From Brevibacterium sp. S111 (GTDB lineage: Bacteria; Actinomycetota; Actinomycetes; Actinomycetales; Brevibacteriaceae), in contig NZ_RHFH01000009.1 in assembly GCF_004745075.1 (NCBI RefSeq), positions 124,001-188,000 of the forward strand: 64,000 nucleotides of DNA. The letters run 5' to 3'. The position numbers were made by a program, and so were the translations under genes. How positions within the stretch are numbered: position 1 is the stretch's first letter; each line of letters starts with the position of its first letter. Positions 1 through 8,456 of this stretch are shown here, piece after piece. Below the pieces are notes generated by a model. The model searched no databases, was not told the DNA's origin, and worked only from the letters and a program-made list of their open reading frames with translations.

Positions 1-80
1 GTTTAGTTTGCTCGCAGTCCTTGCGATAGTTTCGTATAGTCGCGTTGATAGAACCCAGTGTTGTTTGATCGGAGTCGCAA

Positions 81-587
81 GTGGATATACATCGAATTGA
101 ACCATGGGATCCTCCCCGCCCGCCAAAGCGAAAAATGAAACGAGAGACCTGGGGTAAAGCTGTCGCAGACTCGCCGGATCATGGACCTCGGGCTGGTGCG
201 CTTCCCGAGGATCTGGATGGCCTTATTGGCCGTGACCTGGAGTACCTCTTGATCAATGTGGAAAGTGAAATTCTTACTGCCAAGATCCTTTCGAGCGATG
301 AAGACAAGGTGTCGGCTTTTCTGAAGAATCCAGGAATCGCTCTGTTTGGCGCAATGATTCCCCTGGCAATCGCTGGCGCATCTTCTAGCTTGATTGCTTT
401 GACCGGCATGGCTGGGCTAGTGCTCTTTACGATCGGATCGCTCAACATCAGAGTAAGTAAGCGTGAAGCGGCCCTTCAAGCGCGCAACTTTGATCGAGAG
501 CGCATTTTACGAGCAATTGAACGCAAGGACGGCGAGAGCGGGTCTTCAGCTGAGCGCAGGGGCGGTCAGGCCGGGCCGACCGAGTGA
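81..587 (+). CDS. hypothetical membrane protein
   Basis: A 168-residue protein of no family I recognise. The start is GTG, with a purine-rich GGAG about 9 bases upstream. The first 75 residues are charged and Pro-rich, two hydrophobic segments follow at roughly residues 85-105 and 108-125, and the tail from about 130 is basic and charged (helical RERILRAIERKDGE). This suggests a small two-helix membrane protein with cytoplasmic ends. Codons and base composition are visibly less GC-rich than in the rest of the window, so it may be a recently acquired or accessory gene. No function can be assigned. Confidence 0.55.
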   Translation: MDIHRIEPWDPPRPPKRKMKRETWGKAVADSPDHGPRAGALPEDLDGLIGRDLEYLLINVESEILTAKILSSDEDKVSAFLKNPGIALFGAMIPLAIAGASSSLIALTGMAGLVLFTIGSLNIRVSKREAALQARNFDRERILRAIERKDGESGSSAERRGGQAGPTE

Positions 588-729
588 GACCTTTGAAAAT
601 CATTGCCGAACGAAGTGCATGCGGTCGATTGCGCTCGTTCTAATTATCGGAAGTTGTAGTTCGGCAAAGACTTATCGTCCGCTTTGCGGATCAGGCAGAG
701 ATGCCTGCCGAGTAAATTGAAGCTCGCTG

Positions 730-1542
730 TCAGCGTTCGCGCCAGCCGAGGCGGGTGGAGATGTCGGCGGCGGCCGAGGTGAGGAGCTCCCGGGCGGAGC
801 GGACCTTCTCCTCGGTGAAGCGGAAGCTCGGCCCCGAAGCCGAAATGGAAGCGATGACATCGCCATGCGCATTGCGCACGGGAGCGGAGACTGCGGTGAG
901 CCCGACCTCGAGCTCATCGATGACGACCGAGGACCCCCTCTCGACCACCTCGGCGATCTCTGTCATCAACCGGGGCAGCGAGGTCACGGTCTGAGGTGTG
1001 TAGGACTGGAGCCGGGTGCCGAGGACGGAGCGGATGCCGGCTTCGCTCAGGCCCGAGAGCAGGACCTTGCCGTTCGAGGTCGCGTGCAGGGGAATGCGCT
1101 GGCCGACCCAGTTGTGGCTCTGCACCGAGGACGTGCCTGAGGCCTGATCGAGATAGAGGGCGGCGCCGTCGGAGAGGACCGCGATGTTGATCGTCTCCCC
1201 GGTCTCCTCGGCGAGCATCTTCGTGATCGGTCTGGCCTCCTGGACGATGTCGAGGCGCGCGGTCGTGGCACCGGCCAGCCGCAGGATGCCCAGGCCGAGT
1301 CGGTACTTGCCGCGCAGCTGATCCTGCTCGACCAGTCCCCGGGCCTCGAGGGTGGAGACGATGCGTGAGGCCGTCGACTTGTGGACGCCGAGTTCCTTGG
1401 CGATCTCGGTGACTCCTGCCAGCCCGGTGCGGGCGATGATCTCGAGGATCGTCACCGCCCGATCGACGGACTGGACGGAGCCCGGCGCCGAGGTGGGAGT
1501 GGGCTCGGGTGCGGGGTCCCGGCGAGATGCGCTGTTGCTCAT
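730..1542 (-). CDS. IclR-family transcriptional regulator
   Basis: A 270-residue regulator with the usual IclR plan: an N-terminal winged helix at about residues 25-85 (SVDRAVTILEIIA, then KELGVHKSTASRIVSTLEARG) and a C-terminal effector domain from about 95 (ETGETINIAVL, HATSNGKVLLSG, GLTAVSAPV). I start it at the ATG for MSNSA; nine further codons are open upstream but have no better support. It is divergent from a second IclR gene with about 120 bp between them. IclR proteins usually sense small carbon compounds and control neighbouring catabolic genes. The nearby metF-like/demethylase pair is the likely target, but which of the two regulators acts there cannot be told. Confidence 0.9.
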   Translation of the reverse strand: MSNSASRRDPAPEPTPTSAPGSVQSVDRAVTILEIIARTGLAGVTEIAKELGVHKSTASRIVSTLEARGLVEQDQLRGKYRLGLGILRLAGATTARLDIVQEARPITKMLAEETGETINIAVLSDGAALYLDQASGTSSVQSHNWVGQRIPLHATSNGKVLLSGLSEAGIRSVLGTRLQSYTPQTVTSLPRLMTEIAEVVERGSSVVIDELEVGLTAVSAPVRNAHGDVIASISASGPSFRFTEEKVRSARELLTSAAADISTRLGWRER

Positions 1543-1661
1543 TTCGAAACTGTAACGCACGTGGCACAACCCGAACAGACTCCTGCGGGCGTGGGGTAGG
1601 GTGAGTGCGGTCGGCAGGACGAGAGCCCGCCGGCCTACTTTCCCCGACGGAGTTGAGCACG

Positions 1662-2411
1662 ATGACCAATGGGACCCAGTCGATCGACCGGGCGGCAGAG
1701 ATCCTGTCGCTGGTGGTGAAGGCGGACGAACCGATCTCCTACACCGAGGTGGTGGGGGCCACGGAGCTGGCCCGTTCGACGGTCTCCCGTCTGCTCTCCG
1801 CGCTCGAGCGCAATGGTCTGGTCGAGCGTGACGGTGACGGCCTCTATCGCGGCGGCTCCCTCTTCGCCACCTATGCCTCGCGTTTCGATCGTGTGGAGAA
1901 CCTCGTCTCCGCCGCCGATCCGACCCTGCAGCGCCTCAGTGAGGAGACCGGCGAGACGGTCAACCTGGCCGTGCCGAGCGCAGACGGGGTCGTGCAGATC
2001 GCCCAGGTCGATTCGACCTTCGTCCTCGGTGCGACGAACTGGGCCGATGTCGATGTTCCGCCGCACTGCTCAGCACTGGGGAAAGTCATGTACGCCTTCG
2101 ACATCATTCCGCTGCCGACCGGTCGGCTCGAGCGTCGCACCGAACGGACCTTGGGTTCGCGCAAAGAGCTCACCGATGACCTCGCCGAGGTGCGCGAGCG
2201 CGGATACGCGATCGTGCACGAGGAGTTCGAGATCGGCCTCGACGCCCTGGCGGCACCCGTGTTCGGTGTCGACGGCGACGTCGTCGCGGCCGTGGGGATC
2301 TCGGGGCCGACGATGCGCATCGCCGAGCACCATGACCGCCTCGGCGCTCTGCTCGCCGACGAGGCGGGGCTGCTGTCCCGCAGCCTCAAGCGCAAGGTCA
2401 CCCACCATTAA
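1662..2411 (+). CDS. IclR-family transcriptional regulator
   Basis: A 249-residue IclR regulator starting at ATG (MTNGTQSIDRAAEIL), with CGGAG upstream. The winged helix spans about residues 5-65 (ELARSTVSRLLSALERNG) and the effector domain follows (EETGETVNLAVPS, HCSALGKVMYA, EIGLDALAAPV). It lies back to back with the other IclR gene and converges on the metF-like gene, whose stop is 30 bp away. The domain order and length are standard. The ligand is unknown; context suggests a methylated or methoxylated compound, or the amino acid moved by the APC permease downstream. Confidence 0.9.
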   Translation: MTNGTQSIDRAAEILSLVVKADEPISYTEVVGATELARSTVSRLLSALERNGLVERDGDGLYRGGSLFATYASRFDRVENLVSAADPTLQRLSEETGETVNLAVPSADGVVQIAQVDSTFVLGATNWADVDVPPHCSALGKVMYAFDIIPLPTGRLERRTERTLGSRKELTDDLAEVRERGYAIVHEEFEIGLDALAAPVFGVDGDVVAAVGISGPTMRIAEHHDRLGALLADEAGLLSRSLKRKVTHH

Positions 2412-2440
2412 GAGGGCGGCGCAGCCGATCCGACCCGCAT

Positions 2441-3301
2441 CTACTGCAGGCTGGTGAATTCCTCTGCCCCTCCGAGGGGCGCGAGCTGCTTGCGCCGCCA
2501 GATCTCCGTGTCCTTGATCTGATTGAACGTGTAGATGTGCAGACCCGCCACGCCCATGGCCGGGTCATCGAGAACCGGAGCGAGCTTGTCGAGGAACTTC
2601 CGCGGGTTGTAGCCGCCGGGCTTGGCCATCCGTGTGAAGGTCGCGGTGTTCTTCCGCAGGAACCGCGTGGACTCGCCCACCCCGATCTTCGTCGCCACCC
2701 GAGCGAGCTTCGTCAGCTCGACTTTGCCGGCGATGCCGAGCATGAGCGGCAGCTCGATGCCGCGCGCCCTCACTCTGGCCACCCATGATGCGACGACCGC
2801 CGGGTCGAAGCACAGATTCGACACGAGGTGCGTGGCGTAGTCGCGCTTGTCCCACATCGCCTGGATGGTCACGTCATCGGCGATGACCGGATGCGATTCC
2901 GGGTAGGCGCTGACGCCGATGTGCTGGAACGGGGCGGCCATGCTAGAGAGGTCGACGAGGAGGTCGTGCGCTCCGACGTACCCGCCGGCCGGGGGAGTGG
3001 CGTCACCGGCGGGGACGAAGATCCGGTCGACCCCCGCCTCGGCGAGTCGATCGACGATCTCGGTGAGCTCGGATCGGCCCTGGATCATCCGTGCGGCGAT
3101 ATGGGGGACGGCGCGAAAGCCGAGGGCCTGGAGCTGCTCGGCCGTCGACAGGGTCGCTTCGAGGGTCAGCCCCGTCGATGCGGTGACCGTGATCTCGCGG
3201 CCGGGCGCGACGTACTCGCCGACGCGTTCGACGATTCCCGCCGTGGGCAGTATCTCGTAGCGAGCGGTGCTGAGAAGTGTGCGCAGCGTTTCCTGTGACA
3301 T
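2441..3301 (-). CDS. methylenetetrahydrofolate reductase-like protein (MetF family)
   Basis: A 286-residue TIM-barrel protein resembling the flavoprotein MTHFR family, which interconverts 5-methyl- and 5,10-methylene-tetrahydrofolate. Visible features are a barrel beginning EITVTASTGLTLEATL, the mid-barrel segment VPHIAARMI, and the family-like LPLMLGIAGKVELTKLARVA. The start ATG has GAAGGAG 6 bases upstream. It is divergent from a DmdA/GcvT-like demethylase. That pairing suggests it runs in the oxidative direction, recycling the 5-methyl-THF made by the demethylase, as proposed for metF partners of LigM and DmdA-type enzymes. It may not be the biosynthetic MetF of the cell. Confidence 0.8.
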   Translation of the reverse strand: MSQETLRTLLSTARYEILPTAGIVERVGEYVAPGREITVTASTGLTLEATLSTAEQLQALGFRAVPHIAARMIQGRSELTEIVDRLAEAGVDRIFVPAGDATPPAGGYVGAHDLLVDLSSMAAPFQHIGVSAYPESHPVIADDVTIQAMWDKRDYATHLVSNLCFDPAVVASWVARVRARGIELPLMLGIAGKVELTKLARVATKIGVGESTRFLRKNTATFTRMAKPGGYNPRKFLDKLAPVLDDPAMGVAGLHIYTFNQIKDTEIWRRKQLAPLGGAEEFTSLQ

Positions 3302-3333
3302 CTTCGTCTCCTTCGCGGAGGTCGATTCATGAA

Positions 3334-3412
3334 ACTCGGATTCCGAGTCCCTTGCGTCCCGGTGTCTTCGATCCTACACTCATTATACCCATGATATGGG
3401 AATTGAGTTCCA
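3334..3412. promoter_or_regulatory. metF-like/demethylase divergent control region with candidate operators
   Basis: The intergenic stretch between the divergent genes holds three inverted repeats. ACTCGGATTCCGAGT lies at 3334-3348, CCCATGATATGGG at 3388-3400, and TGGGAATTGAGTTCCA at 3397-3412. The last resembles known IclR-family operators of the TGGAA-N-TTCCA type. A perfect TATAAT on the minus strand (3382-3387) sits just downstream of the repeats, so a bound regulator would cover the -35 zone of the metF-like gene and the promoter side of the plus-strand gene. The repeats are seen directly; the assignment to an IclR protein is inferred. Confidence 0.5.
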
Positions 3413-3444
3413 TAATATAAAACTGTGCGAGCAGGGGGAACACC

Positions 3445-4749
3445 ATGGACAACAACGTCCCCACAGTGGACCAAAGCGACAGACAAGTCCCGATCAACCT
3501 ACGTCAATCCGGCCCGACCCCGGTCGAGATGCTCATCGACACCCGCGTCCGCAAGTCCCCGTACTGGGAACTGTCCATGCAGCAAGGATGCTGGCGGGCA
3601 TCGATCTACAACCGGATGTACCACCCACGTGGCTACATTCCCCGCGAAGAGGGCGGGATGATGGCCGAGTACCAGTCCCTCGTCAACGATGTGACCTTGT
3701 GGAACGTGGCCGTCGAACGGCAGATCCAGGTCAAGGGTCCCGACGCCGAGGCGTTCGTCAACTTCGTCATCACCCGTGATGCGACGAAGATCCCCGTGAT
3801 GCGTGCCCGCTACGTCATCCTGTGCAATGAGGCAGGCGGCATCCTCAACGATCCGATCCTGCTGCGGGTCGCGATCGACGAATTCTGGTTCAGCCTCTCC
3901 GACACCGATCTCATGCTCTGGCTGCAGGGGGTCAACGTCGGCCACCGCTTCGATGTCACGATCCAGGAGATCGACGTCGCGCCGGTGCAGGTCCAGGGTC
4001 CGAAGTCCGTCGACGTCATCGCCGATCTCGTCGGCGAGGAAGGACGGAACCTGCCGAGCTACGGCCTCATGGAGGCCCAGGTCGGCGGCCACGACGTCAT
4101 CATCTCCCAGACCGGGTTCACCGGGGAGAAGGGCTACGAGATCTACCTCAAGGACGCGACGAAATACGCCGAGGACATGTGGAACGCCGTGCTCGACGCC
4201 GGTGAACCCTACAACCTCAAGGTCGTTGCGCCCAGCCACCACCGCAGGATCGCCGCCGGCATTCTGTCGTGGGGCCAGGACATGGACTTCGAGACCCTGC
4301 CGTTCCAGGTCAACCTGTCCTACCAGGTGCCGCGGAAGAAGGAGGCCGGCTACATCGGCAAGACCCGCCTCGAGGAGGTGCGTCGGCTCATCGAAGCCGG
4401 AACTCCGCCGTATCGCACGCAGCTGGTGGGTCTGCTGGTCGGTGGGAAGCCGATCACGGACTATGCGCCCGACTTCTGGCACGTCAGTGCCAGTGCCGAG
4501 GGTGAGGCCGTCGGCTACGTGACCTCACCGTGGTACTCACCGGAGCTCGAGGCGAACATCGCGATGGCGCATGTGCCCGTCGAGGCGTCCGCGCTCGGCA
4601 CCGAATACTGGGTGCATCTGCCGGAGCCGTTCGCAGACACCCCGGGGGTTCCGGTCCGCGCCGAGGTGGTCGAGATGCCCTTCCGCCCGAGCGTCAACCC
4701 CAACCAGCGCGAACGTCTGAAGATGCGCGGCCTCGACGCCGCCGTCTGA
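3445..4749 (+). CDS. GcvT/DmdA-like tetrahydrofolate-dependent demethylase
   Basis: A 434-residue member of the aminomethyltransferase (GcvT) fold family. Its N-terminal half follows the pattern of dimethylsulfoniopropionate demethylase DmdA more than that of GcvT: YNRMYHPRG, LWNVAVERQIQVKGPDA, GGILNDPILLRV and VAPVQVQGPKSVDVI, then GFTGEKGYEIYL. These enzymes move a methyl group from a substrate to tetrahydrofolate. The start ATG follows CAGGGGGA. The neighbours, a MetF-like reductase, IclR regulators and an APC permease, fit a catabolic demethylation module. The substrate could be DMSP, a betaine, an N-methyl amino acid or a methoxyaromatic; the sequence alone does not decide. A true GcvT is encoded separately at 47.4 kb. 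Confidence 0.8.
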   Translation: MDNNVPTVDQSDRQVPINLRQSGPTPVEMLIDTRVRKSPYWELSMQQGCWRASIYNRMYHPRGYIPREEGGMMAEYQSLVNDVTLWNVAVERQIQVKGPDAEAFVNFVITRDATKIPVMRARYVILCNEAGGILNDPILLRVAIDEFWFSLSDTDLMLWLQGVNVGHRFDVTIQEIDVAPVQVQGPKSVDVIADLVGEEGRNLPSYGLMEAQVGGHDVIISQTGFTGEKGYEIYLKDATKYAEDMWNAVLDAGEPYNLKVVAPSHHRRIAAGILSWGQDMDFETLPFQVNLSYQVPRKKEAGYIGKTRLEEVRRLIEAGTPPYRTQLVGLLVGGKPITDYAPDFWHVSASAEGEAVGYVTSPWYSPELEANIAMAHVPVEASALGTEYWVHLPEPFADTPGVPVRAEVVEMPFRPSVNPNQRERLKMRGLDAAV

Positions 4750-4770
4750 GGCGACTCTCGCTCTCGAGAC

Positions 4771-4811
4771 CGAACGCGGTCGCCGTTGCGCACAGCCGGC
4801 GGCCGCGTTCG
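4771..4811. terminator. bidirectional hairpin terminator
   Basis: CGAACGCGGTCGCCG at 4771-4785 pairs with CGGCGGCCGCGTTCG at 4797-4811, a 15-bp stem with one G-T pair and an 11-base loop. It lies between the convergent demethylase and permease genes. There is no T-run, as is common in high-GC actinobacteria. Confidence 0.6.
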
Positions 4812-4872
4812 CATGCCAGCAGCCCCTTCATCGCTGCCGCCCAGCACCACTGGCAGACTGCGACTCCGCGAC

Positions 4873-6327
4873 TTACTTGCCGCGCAGGGCCTTGACCTTC
4901 GCGAGGAGTTCGTTCTCCGCGTTCGGGCCGGCCTTGATGCCGGTGGGCAGCCGGAACATGAACCAGATGCCGACGAGGAGCCAGACGGCGAAACCGACCC
5001 ACGACTGCCATTCCAGCTGTGCGGAGACCGGGGTGATCGGGATGTAGAGGATGAACAGGATGAAGGTGAGCACGGAGGAGATGACTCCGATGACCAATCC
5101 GCCGTTGCGCGCTCCGCCGATGCGCAGCGGACGTTCCATGTTCGGCTCGCGCTTGCGCAGGACGAGGAAGCCGATGCTGACGAGGAAGTAGGCGATGACG
5201 ATGGCGGGTGAACCTGCGTCGACGATCCAGCCGAGCGCCGCGGTGCCGAAGAACGGGGCGATGGCGGAGAGGAGACCGATGAAGATGATCGCATTCGACG
5301 GGGTGCGGTACTTCGGGTGGAGCTTGCCGAACCACTTCGGGATCATGCCCGCGGCGGCCATCGCCCACATGAGTCGCGAGGAGCCCATGAGGAAGGCGTT
5401 CCAGGAGGTGATGATTCCGGCCAGGCCACCCGCGATGACGATCTTGCCCCAGATGGCCGAGCCGAACATGACGGAGAGTGCATCGGCGGTGACCAGGTCG
5501 TGCGTGCCGAGCTGAGCGGCGGGCATCGCCATCGACGTCGTCCCGATGATGATCACGTAGAAGGCGATGGCCATGACGACCGACAGCACCACGAGCTTGC
5601 CGATCTTGGCCGGTGGGAGTTTGACCTCCTCGGCGGACTGCGGGATGACATCGAAGCCGACGAAGAGGAACGGAACAACGGCCATGACGCCGATGAAGCC
5701 GGCGCCGCCTCCGGTGAAGAACGGTTCGGTGTTCTCGATCTTGCCGCCGACGAAGCCGCCGGTGAGAAGCATGAGGCCGACGATGATGAGGAACCACACG
5801 ACGAAGGTCTGCACGAGAGAGGCGACCTTGACGCCGCGGATGTTGATCCAGGCGATGACGATCGCGGTGATCGTGCCGACCAGAGCCCACGTGAGGTAGA
5901 CGTCGAAGCCGGCCACGTTCCAGAGTTTGATCTGCTCGAGGTTCGGGAACAGGTAGAGGGCGGTCTTCGGCACCGACACCGCCTCGAACATGACGACGCT
6001 GATGTAGCCGCCGGTGATCGCCCAGGAGCCGAAGAGGGACACGCGTGGGCCCATCGCTCGGATGAGGTAGTTGTGCTCGCCTCCGGCGTGCGGCATGGCG
6101 GCCACCATCTCGGAGTACACCGTGCCGACGAAGCACATGATGATGCCGCCGACGATGAAGGCGAGGATCGCGCCGAGGGTGCCGGCGCCGTTGAGCCATT
6201 CCCCGGTGAGGACGACCCAGCCGAATCCGATCATCGCGCCGAAGCCGATGAAGAGGGCATCGACCGTGCCGAGCGCTCTGACGAACCCGTGGCCTCTGTC
6301 GTCCGTTTCAGTGTGGGTCTGACTCAT
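4873..6327 (-). CDS. APC-family amino acid/amine permease
   Basis: A 484-residue secondary transporter of the amino acid-polyamine-organocation superfamily with about 12 hydrophobic segments. Characteristic segments are the first helix region (VDALFIGFGAMIGFGWVVLTG), VPFLFVGFDVIPQSAEEV and GGLAGIITSWNAFLMGSSR. I place the start at MSQTHTE, where GAGAGG precedes the ATG; an upstream ATG eight codons earlier has no such site. It converges on the demethylase gene and would plausibly import that enzyme's substrate or another amino acid or amine. No residue identifies the cargo. Confidence 0.88.
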   Translation of the reverse strand: MSQTHTETDDRGHGFVRALGTVDALFIGFGAMIGFGWVVLTGEWLNGAGTLGAILAFIVGGIIMCFVGTVYSEMVAAMPHAGGEHNYLIRAMGPRVSLFGSWAITGGYISVVMFEAVSVPKTALYLFPNLEQIKLWNVAGFDVYLTWALVGTITAIVIAWINIRGVKVASLVQTFVVWFLIIVGLMLLTGGFVGGKIENTEPFFTGGGAGFIGVMAVVPFLFVGFDVIPQSAEEVKLPPAKIGKLVVLSVVMAIAFYVIIIGTTSMAMPAAQLGTHDLVTADALSVMFGSAIWGKIVIAGGLAGIITSWNAFLMGSSRLMWAMAAAGMIPKWFGKLHPKYRTPSNAIIFIGLLSAIAPFFGTAALGWIVDAGSPAIVIAYFLVSIGFLVLRKREPNMERPLRIGGARNGGLVIGVISSVLTFILFILYIPITPVSAQLEWQSWVGFAVWLLVGIWFMFRLPTGIKAGPNAENELLAKVKALRGK

Positions 6328-6433
6328 GGCACGCCTCTCGCAGTCCGTCATTACTGAGATGCACAGTAGCAGGATTCTGAGCGTTTCCGGTCAGTGAACT
6401 TCACACTGTCTCATTGGACGAAAGCGCACCGGT

Positions 6434-6468
6434 CGCCTCGGAGCAGACGTGGTCTCTGCCCCGAGGCG
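6434..6468 (-). terminator. hairpin terminator after the haem monooxygenase-like gene
   Basis: CGCCTCGGAGCAGA (6434-6447) pairs with TCTGCCCCGAGGCG (6455-6468), 14 bp with one G-T pair and a 7-base loop. It starts 9 bases beyond the stop codon of the minus-strand gene, so that gene probably forms its own transcription unit. Confidence 0.55.
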
Positions 6469-6476
6469 GATGCTCA

Positions 6477-6773
6477 TCAGTCGCCGAGGTCGACGACCTC
6501 GAACTCGAGGAGGTCGGCCTGCTCGGAGACCGGCTTCTTCCCGATGGATTCGTGGGCCGGAGAACGGTTGGCCCTCCAGTTCTCGAAGTCCTCACGGGTC
6601 GCCCACTGGGTGTAGACGAAGTACTTGTCGCCGCCGGCGACCGGGCGCAGCAGTTTGAAGCCTTCGAAGCCCGGGGCCTCATCGACGGAGTGTTTGCGGT
6701 CGGCGAAGCGCTTCTCGAGTTCGGCGCGGGCCGGTTCGGGGACGGTGAGGGCGTTGATGGCGACGACTGACAT
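6477..6773 (-). CDS. antibiotic-biosynthesis-monooxygenase fold protein, MhuD-like haem degrader
   Basis: A 98-residue single-domain ferredoxin-like ABM protein. It tracks mycobacterial MhuD almost position by position (ALTVPEPARAELEKRFADR, GFEGFKLLRPV, YFVYTQW, LLEFEVV). The key haem-pocket residues of MhuD/IsdG proteins appear as Asn7 and Trp66, with His74 one position from the MhuD His75. Such enzymes open haem to release iron, with NO-free or formaldehyde-releasing chemistry depending on the subfamily. The gene stands alone with its own terminator; no haem importer adjoins it. It could instead act on another substrate, but the conserved triad favours haem. Confidence 0.82.
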   Translation of the reverse strand: MSVVAINALTVPEPARAELEKRFADRKHSVDEAPGFEGFKLLRPVAGGDKYFVYTQWATREDFENWRANRSPAHESIGKKPVSEQADLLEFEVVDLGD

Positions 6774-7039
6774 GGGTGCTCCTTTTCAGCAGTGTCTGCA
6801 GAGACGTCATTTGTCGGCGAGCCCGGGTGCTCGAAGGCTGCGATGGACGAGACGCTTCGGATGAGCATCGAACTCACTTCGACCCTACGACGTCGACCCG
6901 AGTCCCGGCTGAGCAGTCCGGCAGTTCGCACGGGCTGTCTCAGGAACGGTGCCGGAACGCGGACCGTCGGCGCGCAGAGAGCAGCCGCGCAGGTCCGCTC
7001 GGAATCCATCACGGATCGACCGAAACTCCACGGCCAGTC

Positions 7040-8419
7040 CTATTCGACGACCTCGAGCTGAGTGAACTGCAGGCCGGGAGAGTGGATCTCGGCTGCGCGC
7101 CGGATCCGTTCGGCGGTGAGTTCGCTGATCGTCGGGAAAGCGCGGTCGGCCTTGTCGCCGCTGTCGGGTGTCGCCCGGCCGCCCGTAGAAGCAGCCCTGC
7201 CCGCAGCACCAGTCTCACCCGCATAAGCAACCTCAGCAGCAGAAGCGGCCTCACCCGCAGCCACCACGGCGCGGGCGTTCTTCGATCGCAGCGGCTCCGG
7301 CGTCTGCACGAGCACGAACGACCGCGACCCGGAATCCCGTTCGTTCGCGGCCATCACTGCCTGGGCCGTCGTGCCGGACCCGGCGAAGAAATCGAGAACG
7401 ATCGCCTCGGGATCGAAGAAGGTCTGCGAGGCGACCAGTGCCTTCACCAGCTCCACCGGCTTCGGATAGCTGAACACCCCGCCGAGGCCCAGAGGCTCCA
7501 GGTCGTTCTGCCCGCCGAGCGCCTTGATGATCGAATACATCTTCGAGCTCGCCTTCTCGGCCGGAGTCACTCGCACCACCGCGTGCTTGCCCGCCTTCCC
7601 CCACGGCCGCAGGATGTACTCGCCCGATGCCAGCTTCGCGTCCACCTCGGCGAGCTTCTTCGCACCCTTGACCTCGAGGATGTCCTCGTACATCAGCCGC
7701 CGCTCCGAGCCTCGGGCGTAGCGGCCGAATCCTGCCCGCAGCACATCGGTCTCGACGAGCATGCGCCGGCCGTCGATCATCTCGAGCTTCGCAGGTGACT
7801 TCTTCTCCGTGAGGAAGGGCCCGACCCGGCTCGCATCGCGCCCCCACACGTGGATGTAGTCGTGCCCGCGCACGAATGACGGAGCATTGCCCCCGCCCTT
7901 GGCGCGCTGATGGATGAGCGTGCCCAGCGCATTGTCCTCGCCGAAGATCTCGTGCCCGAGCAGCTGCGCCCACGCGCTTTCGACATCGTCGAGGTGGAGG
8001 AAGAGCACCCCGTCTTCGCGCAGCAGCTCGCGAGCCAGCAGCAGCCTCGGCGCCATGAAGGACAGCCAGCTGGCATGGTCGTGCCCGTGGTCCTTGTACG
8101 TGTGCGCATTGCCCGTGTTGTACGGCGGGTCGATGTAGATGACCTTGACCTGCCCCCGATGCGTGGCGAGCAGGGCGGTGAGGGCCGGCAGATTGTCGCC
8201 GACGAGAAGGAGGTTCTCACGCAGATCCGGGGTCCGAGGGGTGCCGTCACCGTCGCGCAGCTGCGCACCGCGATCACCGGCGCCGAGGCGGGGGCCGGGT
8301 CGTCGTGTGCCCTCGGCCGACGAACCCTCACCGAGGCTCCTGCTGGTGCCCTCGGAGACGAGGCGACGGCCGAGGGTGAAAGCCGCGTGCTTGCCGGGCC
8401 AATCCAGGACGGTCGTCAT
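7040..8419 (-). CDS. site-specific DNA methyltransferase (beta class, N6-adenine/N4-cytosine), orphan
   Basis: A 459-residue methyltransferase related to type III Mod proteins. The catalytic motif IV DPPYNTGN comes first (about residue 105), and the AdoMet-binding motif LDFFAGSGTTAQAV follows near residue 350; that order defines the beta class. The start ATG has GAAGGAG upstream and lies 37 bp from the divergent oxidase gene. An N-terminal Arg/Gly-rich tract and a Gly/Ala/Glu-rich tract after residue 380 look like low-complexity insertions. No restriction endonuclease gene is adjacent, so it is likely a solitary or regulatory methyltransferase. Confidence 0.88.
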   Translation of the reverse strand: MTTVLDWPGKHAAFTLGRRLVSEGTSRSLGEGSSAEGTRRPGPRLGAGDRGAQLRDGDGTPRTPDLRENLLLVGDNLPALTALLATHRGQVKVIYIDPPYNTGNAHTYKDHGHDHASWLSFMAPRLLLARELLREDGVLFLHLDDVESAWAQLLGHEIFGEDNALGTLIHQRAKGGGNAPSFVRGHDYIHVWGRDASRVGPFLTEKKSPAKLEMIDGRRMLVETDVLRAGFGRYARGSERRLMYEDILEVKGAKKLAEVDAKLASGEYILRPWGKAGKHAVVRVTPAEKASSKMYSIIKALGGQNDLEPLGLGGVFSYPKPVELVKALVASQTFFDPEAIVLDFFAGSGTTAQAVMAANERDSGSRSFVLVQTPEPLRSKNARAVVAAGEAASAAEVAYAGETGAAGRAASTGGRATPDSGDKADRAFPTISELTAERIRRAAEIHSPGLQFTQLEVVE

Positions 8420-8456
8420 CCTTCTCCTTCGTCTCGAACGGTGACAAGATTGCTGT

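Noticed and set aside
463..720. An 85-codon frame overlapping the first hypothetical gene
   Set aside because: It overlaps a better-supported frame and has no ribosome site; part of it is intergenic with weak inverted repeats.
4694..6199. A 501-codon minus-strand frame overlapping the APC permease
   Set aside because: It is rich in Arg and His, typical of an out-of-frame GC-rich reading; the permease frame has clear helices.
7040..8419. A complete type III restriction-modification system
   Set aside because: Only the methyltransferase is present; both neighbours are metabolic genes.
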